The notes under the pieces: generated by a model
Told to the model about the DNA's origin: nothing
The model's database searches: none
What the model saw: only the letters and a program-made list of their open reading frames with translations
Assembly (NCBI RefSeq): GCF_018885305.1
Contig: NZ_CP076544.1
Span: 372,001-436,000 of the forward strand
Direction of reading: 5' to 3'
Length of the DNA stretch: 64,000 bases
Source of the DNA: Curtobacterium sp. L6-1
Lineage (GTDB): Bacteria > Actinomycetota > Actinomycetes > Actinomycetales > Microbacteriaceae
Position numbers and translations under genes: made by a program
Part shown: positions 57,742-64,000 of the stretch, in pieces
How the letters are laid out: the number at the start of each line of letters is the position of its first letter
Position numbering within the stretch: position 1 is the stretch's first letter

Positions 57742-60087
57742 ATGAACAAGAACGTCTCCCGAGGGCTGTGGTTCGCCCTCTGCGTGGGCGGGCTGACCTT
57801 CGGTGGAGCCGTCGCGGCGAACGCGGCGACGACCACCGGCGAGGACGGCACCGTCTCCGGAACCCAGGTCGCGCCGACCATCGACGCACCGGTCTCCGTC
57901 ACCCGCAACGCCTTCGGCATCGTCGGCGACGCGGTCTCCACCGCCACCGGGACGGGGGCACCCGCTGCTCCGGCTCCGGCTCCGGCACCTGCTGCGCCAG
58001 CCCCCGCTGCTCCGGCACCTGCTGCTCCGGCTCCCGCCCCGAGCACGAGCGGCTCCCAGGGCATCGGGTCCGGCACCCAGGTGGTCCCGGACGTCAGCGT
58101 CCCGGTCGAGGTCACGGGCAACGCCGTCGGCGTCCTGGGCGACGCCGAAGCTGCTCCGGCTCCGGCTCCGGCTCCGGCCGCTCCCGCACCGGCTGCTCCG
58201 AGCCCGGCCGCCCCGGCGACCACCTCGGGTTCCGAGGGTGTCCTCTCCGGCACCCAGGTCCTGCCGGACGTCTCGGTCCCGGTCACGGTGTCGGGCAACG
58301 GCATCGGTGTTCTGGGCGACGGTGCCGCATCGGGTCCGTCGTCGGCTCCGACCTCGACGCCCACGACCGGTGCCAGCGGAAGCTCGACCTCCGGTACCGA
58401 TGCCCTCCTGTCGGGCACGCAGCTGCTCGGGACCGTCTCCGTGCCCGTCACCATCGGCGGGAACGGCATCGGTGTCCTCGGCGAGGGCACGAGCACCGGC
58501 ACCGGCAGCACCGGCTCCGGTACGGCTCCGGTGGCCGATGGTGGTTCGACCTCGGGTGCCGACGGCATCGGTTCGGGCACGCAGCTCGCCCCGGTCCTGA
58601 GCGTTCCGGTGACGGTCGGTGGGAACGGCATCGGTGTCCTCGGCGAGGGCACGAGCACCGGCACCGGCACCGGCAGCACCAGCTCCGGTACGGCTCCGGT
58701 GGCCGGTGGTGGTTCGACCTCGGGTGCGGACGGCATCGGTTCGGGCACGCAGGTGACCCCGGTCATCACGGTCCCGGTGACGGTCGGTGGCAACGGCATC
58801 GGCGTGGTCGGTGACGGCACGAGCACCGGTGGCACGACGACCGGCGGCACCGGTGGCAGCAGTGCTCCGGTGGCCGGTGGTGGTTCGACCTCGGGTGAGG
58901 GCAGCATCGGTTCGGGCACGCAGGTGTCGCCGGTCATCACGGCCCCGGTCACGGTCGGTGGGAACGGCATCGGCGTGGTTGGTGACGGCACGAGCACCGG
59001 TGGTACGAGCACCGGTGGCGGGACGACCCCGGTCCTCGGCGGAGGCACCACCTCCGGTGAGGACGGCATCGGTTCGGGCACGCAGGTGTCGCCGGTCGTC
59101 ACGGTCCCGGTGACGGTCGGTGGGAACGGCATCGGCGTGGTCGGTGGCGGTACGAGCACCGGTGGCACGACCACCGGCACCGGCTCCGGCTCCGGTGTGG
59201 TTCCGGTGGCCGGTGGTTCGACCTCGGGGGAGGACGGCATCGGTTCGGGCACGCAGGTGTCGCCGGTCGTCACGGTCCCGGTGACGGTCGGTGGGAACGG
59301 CATCGGCGTGGTCGGTGACGGTACGAGCACCGGTGGCACGACCACCGGCACCGGGACGACCCCGGTCCTCGGCGGAGGCACCACCTCCGGTGAGGGCGGC
59401 ATCGGTTCCGGGACCCAGATCATCCCGGTCATCACGATCCCCGTCACGGTCGGCGGGAACGGCATCGGCGTGGTCGGTGACGGCACGAGCACGACGCCGG
59501 TCACCTCGGACCCGGGCGCGAACCCTGGTACCGACCCGGGCACTGGCCCTGGTACCGACCCGGGTACCGACCCGGGCACCGACCCGGGCACCTACCCGGG
59601 CACCGACCCGGGCACCGACCCGGGCACGGACCCGGGCACGGACCCGGGCACGGACCCCGGTACGGACCCGGGCACGGACCCGGGCACGGACCCTGGTACC
59701 AACCCGGGCACCGACCCTGGCACGGACCCCGGCACGCAGCCGGTGACGGGGACGCCCGCCGACTCCGGTGACGGCACCGGCGTCAGTACCACGCCGATCG
59801 CCCCCGCTGCGACCGTGACGACGGGCACGACGGGCACGACGGGCACGACGGGCACGACCCGCACCGCCGCTGCCACGGTCGACCGGACGGTCGGTACGAG
59901 CACCGGTGCCACCACGGCCACCGCCGCCACCGCGACGACGTCGGGCTCGACCACGACGCCGGGCACGCTCGCGTACACGGGGTCCGAGCGGCCGGTCCTC
60001 CCGGCCCTGGCAGCGCTGCTCCTGCTGCTGATCGGCCTCGGGACGCTGGGGAGGCTGCAGACCGCGCGGCACCGCCGCCAGGGCTGA
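57742..60087 (+). CDS. LAXTG-anchored surface protein with ten chaplin-like repeats
   Basis: A 781-residue wall protein. Residues 1-29 form a signal peptide (MNKNVSRGLWFALCVGGLTF). Ten repeats of about 54-70 residues follow, each with a core like GSGTQVSPVVTVPVTVGGNG plus IGVVG. This matches the chaplin pattern SGNxVxxPVxVPVNVCGNxVxVVG, but every Cys is replaced (usually GGN). Linkers are Pro/Ala-rich in repeats 1-2 and Gly/Ser/Thr-rich later. A stalk of 19 DPGT-like tetrapeptides (about 593-668) and a Thr/Gly region follow. The C-terminus is LAYTG, one hydrophobic helix and RHRRQG, a class E sortase signal. AGGAG precedes the ATG. Confidence 0.8.
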   Translation: MNKNVSRGLWFALCVGGLTFGGAVAANAATTTGEDGTVSGTQVAPTIDAPVSVTRNAFGIVGDAVSTATGTGAPAAPAPAPAPAAPAPAAPAPAAPAPAPSTSGSQGIGSGTQVVPDVSVPVEVTGNAVGVLGDAEAAPAPAPAPAAPAPAAPSPAAPATTSGSEGVLSGTQVLPDVSVPVTVSGNGIGVLGDGAASGPSSAPTSTPTTGASGSSTSGTDALLSGTQLLGTVSVPVTIGGNGIGVLGEGTSTGTGSTGSGTAPVADGGSTSGADGIGSGTQLAPVLSVPVTVGGNGIGVLGEGTSTGTGTGSTSSGTAPVAGGGSTSGADGIGSGTQVTPVITVPVTVGGNGIGVVGDGTSTGGTTTGGTGGSSAPVAGGGSTSGEGSIGSGTQVSPVITAPVTVGGNGIGVVGDGTSTGGTSTGGGTTPVLGGGTTSGEDGIGSGTQVSPVVTVPVTVGGNGIGVVGGGTSTGGTTTGTGSGSGVVPVAGGSTSGEDGIGSGTQVSPVVTVPVTVGGNGIGVVGDGTSTGGTTTGTGTTPVLGGGTTSGEGGIGSGTQIIPVITIPVTVGGNGIGVVGDGTSTTPVTSDPGANPGTDPGTGPGTDPGTDPGTDPGTYPGTDPGTDPGTDPGTDPGTDPGTDPGTDPGTDPGTNPGTDPGTDPGTQPVTGTPADSGDGTGVSTTPIAPAATVTTGTTGTTGTTGTTRTAAATVDRTVGTSTGATTATAATATTSGSTTTPGTLAYTGSERPVLPALAALLLLLIGLGTLGRLQTARHRRQG
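58440..59490. repeat. DNA tandem repeats inside the chaplin-like gene
   Basis: Repeats 4-10 of the encoded protein are close copies at DNA level, each about 160-170 bp and recognisable by GTCGGTGGGAACGGCATCGG followed by CGTGGTCGGTGACGG. Near-identity of repeats 6-9 points to recent unequal exchange, so copy number probably varies between strains. Confidence 0.85.
59510..59745. repeat. 12-bp coding repeat (gacccgggcacg), 19 units
   Basis: Encodes DPGA, NPGT, GPGT, YPGT and mainly DPGT tetrapeptides of the wall-spanning stalk. Synonymous changes (ccgggc, cctggt, ccccgg) vary between units, so the array is partly diverged. Confidence 0.85.
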
Positions 60088-60095
60088 CGTCCCGA

Positions 60096-60132
60096 CGGAT
60101 GCGGAGCACCGGACCCCGGTGCTCCGCATCCG
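60096..60132 (+). terminator. Strong hairpin terminator after the surface-protein gene
   Basis: A perfect 17-bp stem CGGATGCGGAGCACCGG with a 3-nt loop ACC, 9 bp past the stop codon. It ends the two-gene surface unit. The rest of the 261-bp gap to the esterase gene shows only short CACCCG repeats. Confidence 0.85.
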
Positions 60133-60348
60133 CCTGCCCTCGTGCGCCCGCCGGCGTGCGTCCACCCGCGTGCGCATGCCGCACCCGCACCCGCACCTGC
60201 ACCACGTGCCGCACGACCGCCGCGTCCCGTCCGCGGAGGCCGTCCTGGGGACTCGCTGCGTGCCTCCTGGACACCCCGCCCCCGATGCTGAGCACAGCGG
60301 AAGCCGACAGGCGGCTGTGCGCCAGCTGGACGGCAGGACGATGAACCC

Positions 60349-61719
60349 GTGCTCCTCGACCCGCTGCAGATCCCGATCGTCGCCCCCGCCGTGCTCGTGC
60401 CGGTCGACGTCGTCGCCGCCGTCCTCGTGCTCTGGACGCTCCTCGGTCCGCGGCGTCGCGGGCACGGGGCGTCGTGGTCCCGCGGCCGGACGGCGGTGCT
60501 CGTCCGGGTCGCGGCACTCGCGGTCGGGGCGGCGATCGGGCTCCTCGCCGTCTGGTGGTTCGGCGACGTGCAGGACCTGTTCGGCGTCGCGTTCACCGCC
60601 GTGACGCGCATGTGGGTCGCGGTCGCCGCAGCGGGTGTGGTGCTGTTCCTCGTCGTCCTGGTGCAGGGCGGCTGGGGCCGGCGGGTCGTCGCGCTCGCCG
60701 CCGGCGCAGCGGTCGTCCTCGCGGCGGGCCTGGGCATCAACGTCGACTTCGGGGCCTACCGGACGATCGACCAGGCGATCACCCCGGACCCCTACCCGTC
60801 GGGCACGCTCGACCACCAGCACGCGGCCCGGCCGGGAGCACACGTGGTGGACGCGGCCGAATGGCACGCCCCGCAGGGGATGCCCCGCCACGGCCGCACC
60901 CTCGCGGTCCGCATCCCCGGGACCGTCTCGCACTTCCACGCCCGGCCCGGCGTGGTCTGGCTGCCACCGGCCGCGCAGGTCGCCGACCCGCCGACCCTCC
61001 CGGTGCTCATCGCGCTCTCCGGGCAGCCCGGCCAGCCGTCCGACATGTTCGAGACCGGCCGGATCGGCGTGTTCCTCGACCGGTACGCCGCCGCACACCA
61101 CGGCCTCGCACCGATCGTGGTGTCGCCGGACCAGCTCGGTGCGCCCGGCCGGAACCCGATGTGCGTCGACAGTCGGCGGCTCGGGCGGAGTGCGACCTAC
61201 GTGATGACCGACACGGTGCACTGGGTCGAGCAGCACCTCGACGTCGCCAGCGGAGCGTCCGCGTGGGGCATCGCCGGGTTCTCGCAGGGCGCGACGTGCA
61301 GCATGCAGTTCTCGAGCGCCCACCCGGAGGTCTTCGGCACCACGCTCGCCATCTCCAGCGAGCTGGCTCCGTCCAACGGGTCGCTCCAGCACACCATCGC
61401 GGTCGGGTTCGGCGGCTCCCGTCGCGCATACGAGCGGGCCGTCCCGGAGGCGCTGCTCGCCGCCCACAAGCCGTACCGCGACCACCTGACCGTGTTCGGC
61501 TACGGCCAGGACGACGCCCCCTACCGGCAGTCGACCCTCGCCCTCCGCGCGGCGTCCGAACGAGCCGGCGTCTCGACCGACCTGATCGTCTCGCCGGGGT
61601 CGGCCCACGACTGGAACACCGTCGAGTACGTGCTCGAGCACGGTCTGCCCGCGGTCCTCGCCCACCTCGGGCTGCCGGTCGACGACACCCGGACGCCGCT
61701 CACCGGGACCGGTCGATGA
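60349..61719 (+). CDS. Membrane-anchored esterase (alpha/beta hydrolase, esterase D/mycolyltransferase-like)
   Basis: A 456-residue protein. Three to four hydrophobic helices occupy residues 1-130; the remainder is an external alpha/beta hydrolase domain. The nucleophile elbow is IAGFSQGATCSM (Ser in GFSQG), and SPGSAHDWNTVEYVLEHGLP holds the His. LPVLIALSGQPGQPSDMFET opens the domain, as in Fes/esterase D and antigen 85-type enzymes. The GTG start at 60349 is needed for the first helix. Its stop overlaps the start of an MprF-like gene by 4 bp. A role in removing amino acids from phospholipids, or in acyl transfer at the wall, is inferred from that pairing. Confidence 0.85.
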   Translation: MLLDPLQIPIVAPAVLVPVDVVAAVLVLWTLLGPRRRGHGASWSRGRTAVLVRVAALAVGAAIGLLAVWWFGDVQDLFGVAFTAVTRMWVAVAAAGVVLFLVVLVQGGWGRRVVALAAGAAVVLAAGLGINVDFGAYRTIDQAITPDPYPSGTLDHQHAARPGAHVVDAAEWHAPQGMPRHGRTLAVRIPGTVSHFHARPGVVWLPPAAQVADPPTLPVLIALSGQPGQPSDMFETGRIGVFLDRYAAAHHGLAPIVVSPDQLGAPGRNPMCVDSRRLGRSATYVMTDTVHWVEQHLDVASGASAWGIAGFSQGATCSMQFSSAHPEVFGTTLAISSELAPSNGSLQHTIAVGFGGSRRAYERAVPEALLAAHKPYRDHLTVFGYGQDDAPYRQSTLALRAASERAGVSTDLIVSPGSAHDWNTVEYVLEHGLPAVLAHLGLPVDDTRTPLTGTGR

Positions 61720-64000
61720 CGGCGGAACGGGGGAGCGCGCAGCCGACCACCGCCGCACCGACGACGGAGGCCGACCACGCGTCGCCCGCAGGCGTGCTGC
61801 AGGCCGTGGGGCGGGCCTCCCGGCCGGTCCTGCAGACGGTCCGGCGGCATCCGGTGACCGCGGTCCTCCTGCTCCTCGTGCTGGCGACCTCGGTCGCCGC
61901 CGTCGCCCTCCGGGTGACGCACGGCCGACCGGTGCCGGAGGCCCTGGTGCCGTTCCGCGCGTTCGCCGTCACGACCGGGGTGCTCGCGCTGGTCCTCACC
62001 CTCGCCGGCGTCGTCCTGCTGGTCGGGAGTGCCGAGCGGCTGATGGGGTCCGCGCGGACGGTGCTCGCCTTCGTCACCGCCGCGCTCGTCGGCGCCGCCG
62101 TCGGCGCCGTGGTCGGCGTGCTCGATCCCGCCCGCCGGCACGCCGCGGCGCTGGTGCTCGGGGCGGCAGTCCTCGATCCCTGGACAGCGATCGTCGGCAC
62201 GACCACCGCCGCGAGCGCGTTCGCCGGCCCGCTGTGGCGGCGGCGCATCCGGGTGAACGCACTCGCCGTGGTGCTCACCCTCCTCCTGTACGCGGGGCAC
62301 GTGTCCGACCTCGCCGCGGTCGTCGCCGCCGTCGTCGGGTGGGGTCTCGGCGAGGTCCTCCGACGGACGCCGAAGCGCACCGGCTGGACCCGCAGCTCCC
62401 ACCGCGAGACCCGGGTCCTGCTCGGCACGGTCGTCCTCGTCTCGGCGGTCGGCCCCGTGATCGCGCTCGTGTCCCGCGCGCGGGTCGGGCTGCTCGCGCC
62501 GATCGCCGCCGTCGTCGGGCTCGGTCCCGCCGACCGGACGGCGGTCTGCCGGGCGGACGGCGTCGCGGGGGAGTGCCTGCACCGCCTGCTCACCTACCGG
62601 GCGACCGACCCGTGGACACTGCTGCTCGCGGTCGCGCCGTTGCTCGTGCTGGTCGTCGGCGGGCTCGGGCTCTTCCGGGGCAGCCGGTTCGCGGTGTGGC
62701 TCGTGGTGGTGGTCGACGTCGCCACGGGCATCGCGGCCGCGCTCACCTACACCCACGTCCCGGGGCGGGTGGAGCGGCTCCGCGCGACCGAGGACCACGT
62801 GGTGGTGACGCTGTCGATCGCCGCCTCGGTGGCCGTGCCGCTGGTGACCGCCGTCGTGCTGGTGCTCCTGCGGCGCTCGTTCACGGTCGTGCTGCCGCGG
62901 CGCCGGGTGCTCGCGTTCGGGGCGACGGTCCTCGGTGCCGCCGTGGTGCTCGCGACGGTGGTCTTCGTCGTGGCCGACGCCTCGCCGGTCCGCGTGCAGG
63001 ACCCGATGCGGTTGGCGATGGCGGTGCTCGGACCGCTCGTGCCCATGGTGCACCGCGCCGACCTGCCGGCGCTCGACCCGGTCCTCCGCCTGGTGGTCGC
63101 CCTGGTCGGACCGGTGCTGTGGACGGTCGTCGCGATCGCCGCCGTCCGCCCGTCCGGCGCCGCCCCGCGCGTCGCCGACGCGGACGTCTCCACGGCCGAC
63201 CGGGAGCGTGCCCGTGCACTGCTCGTCGCCGGCGGCGGCGACACGTTCGGCTGGATGGCGACCTGGCCCGGCACCGCGCACTGGTTCAGCGCCGACGGCC
63301 GCGCCGGCGTGGCGTACCGACGGAACGGGACGGTCGCCGTGGCCCTCGGTCCGTTCGGGTGGCCGGACGCCCGTGTCCCGGCGCTGACGGCGTTCGCGCG
63401 GTACTGCGACGACAACGGGTGGACGGCGGTCTTCCACGGCATCGACACCGTGGCTGCGGCGGCGCTGACCGACCTGGGCTGGCGGACCCTGCCGGTCGCC
63501 GAGGACGCCTCGTTCGACCCCCGCGACTGGACCACGAGCGGCAGCCGGAAGCAGGACGTCCGCACCGCGGTGAACAAGGCCAGCCGTGCCGGCACCACCG
63601 CGACCTGGTCGTCCTGGCAGGACCTGCCCGTCGGCACGACCCGGCAGATCGAGGCGATCTCTGAGGAGTGGGTCGCCGAGCGTGAACTCCCGGAGATGGG
63701 GTTCACCCTCGGCAGCACCGACGAGATGCGCGACCCGGCCGTCCGCACCCTCGTCGCGCAGGACGCCACGGGCACCGTGCTCGGGGTGACGAGCTGGCTC
63801 CCGTCCCACCGCGAGGGCCGCGTCGTCGGCTGGACCCTCGACGTGATGCGGCGGCGGGCGGACGCACCGAACGGGATCATGGAGTTCCTCATCGCGAGCG
63901 CCGCCGCCGAGATGCGCGAGCAGGGCGTCGAGCGGCTCGGCCTGTCGGCCGCTCCGCTCGCACGGACCCCGGGCACCGCGGCGGGCGACGGCGTCGAGTC
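61716..64000 (+). CDS. MprF-type aminoacyl-phospholipid synthase (DUF2156), 3' end outside window
   Basis: At least 761 residues; the gene runs off the window. After a polar N-terminus (about 1-40) come many hydrophobic helices up to about residue 480, in the pattern of MprF flippase domains. From about 490 a soluble domain begins: ARALLVAGGGDTFGWMATWP, GVAYRRNGTVAVALGPFGWP, and later GSRKQDVRTAVNKASRAGTT and WVAERELPEMGFTLGST, the tandem-GNAT DUF2156 fold that moves lysine or alanine from tRNA to phosphatidylglycerol. This would change membrane charge and resist cationic peptides. The N-terminal linker contains GRASRP encoded by the CGGGCCTCCCGG word (61812-61823). Confidence 0.9.
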   Translation, partial: MTAERGSAQPTTAAPTTEADHASPAGVLQAVGRASRPVLQTVRRHPVTAVLLLLVLATSVAAVALRVTHGRPVPEALVPFRAFAVTTGVLALVLTLAGVVLLVGSAERLMGSARTVLAFVTAALVGAAVGAVVGVLDPARRHAAALVLGAAVLDPWTAIVGTTTAASAFAGPLWRRRIRVNALAVVLTLLLYAGHVSDLAAVVAAVVGWGLGEVLRRTPKRTGWTRSSHRETRVLLGTVVLVSAVGPVIALVSRARVGLLAPIAAVVGLGPADRTAVCRADGVAGECLHRLLTYRATDPWTLLLAVAPLLVLVVGGLGLFRGSRFAVWLVVVVDVATGIAAALTYTHVPGRVERLRATEDHVVVTLSIAASVAVPLVTAVVLVLLRRSFTVVLPRRRVLAFGATVLGAAVVLATVVFVVADASPVRVQDPMRLAMAVLGPLVPMVHRADLPALDPVLRLVVALVGPVLWTVVAIAAVRPSGAAPRVADADVSTADRERARALLVAGGGDTFGWMATWPGTAHWFSADGRAGVAYRRNGTVAVALGPFGWPDARVPALTAFARYCDDNGWTAVFHGIDTVAAAALTDLGWRTLPVAEDASFDPRDWTTSGSRKQDVRTAVNKASRAGTTATWSSWQDLPVGTTRQIEAISEEWVAERELPEMGFTLGSTDEMRDPAVRTLVAQDATGTVLGVTSWLPSHREGRVVGWTLDVMRRRADAPNGIMEFLIASAAAEMREQGVERLGLSAAPLARTPGTAAGDGVE

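Noticed and set aside
57394..61758. A very long open frame of about 1454 codons on the minus strand
   Set aside because: It runs antisense through the chaplin-like repeats, the Pro/Ala-rich gene and the esterase. Its translation is a low-complexity Arg/Gly/Asp-rich shadow created by GC-rich third positions.
1..64000. tRNA, rRNA, insertion sequences, prophage or integrase genes
   Set aside because: None seen on either strand; base composition and gene style are uniform, so I see no sign of a recent island. Short tRNAs could be missed by eye.

Overview
The window is very GC-rich (about 70% or more by eye) and densely packed. Genes commonly overlap by 4 bp (ATGA or GTGA), and many starts are GTG. 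The encoded proteins (NRDE, DUF1810, DUF5997, excalibur, the MSMEG_6728 family, an Asp23/sigma-factor cluster, an LAXTG-type surface protein) point to a high-GC actinobacterium. The overall style suits Microbacteriaceae, possibly Curtobacterium; that placement is inference, because no rRNA gene is present. I saw no tRNA or rRNA gene, insertion sequence, phage gene or CRISPR array.

Layout. 1-3.4 kb: a cut-off flavin monooxygenase, an acetyltransferase, an SGNH esterase and a VIT1/CCC1-type metal transporter preceded by two facing DtxR/IdeR-like boxes. 3.4-7.9 kb: acetamidase, APC permease and a peptidase-like hydrolase, divergent from a FadR-type GntR regulator. 8-10.5 kb: an ABC exporter and a decayed RpiR regulator. 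10.5-15.2 kb: YeiH-type exporter, membrane dipeptidase, the cysK-cysE cysteine pair and an excalibur protein. 15.3-19.5 kb: MmcQ, MOSC, a sigma factor/Asp23 operon and a secreted lytic transglycosylase. 19.5-25.7 kb: MarR and GntR regulators, a three-gene DUF1810/DUF2071/DoxX operon, coaBC, an NRDE protein and a membrane protein/winged-helix pair. 25.7-33.5 kb: SDR and luciferase-like oxidoreductases, an unknown protein, a PNPOx-like protein, a membrane glycosyltransferase, an MFS pump and an EEP phosphohydrolase.

33.5-34.45 kb is a gene-free array of REP-like palindromes that includes two apparently identical 163-bp tandem units. 34.5-37.1 kb is a metQNI methionine transporter. 37.3-41 kb holds a 2'-5' RNA ligase-like protein, an alditol oxidase-like flavoprotein, a second MFS pump and an acylphosphatase. 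41.2-47 kb is an NAD biosynthesis operon: an NrtR-type regulator, nadA, nadB, nadC and a cysteine desulfurase that probably serves the NadA iron-sulfur cluster. 47-55.5 kb is mixed: an FMN reductase, aroQ, a sodium symporter behind a leader that could fold, VOC, tag, a LysR effector domain without DNA-binding part paired with DUF5997, and Lrp/AsnC.

56-64 kb looks like a cell-surface region. It has a secreted Pro/Ala-rich protein, a 781-residue protein with ten chaplin-like repeats, a DPGT stalk and an LAXTG sorting signal, then a membrane-anchored esterase overlapping an MprF-type aminoacyl-phospholipid synthase that runs off the window. The repeat protein is the most striking object here.

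A second theme is a short palindromic word (CGGGAGGCCCG or its complement). It forms most of the strong terminators and also occurs inside at least two coding sequences.
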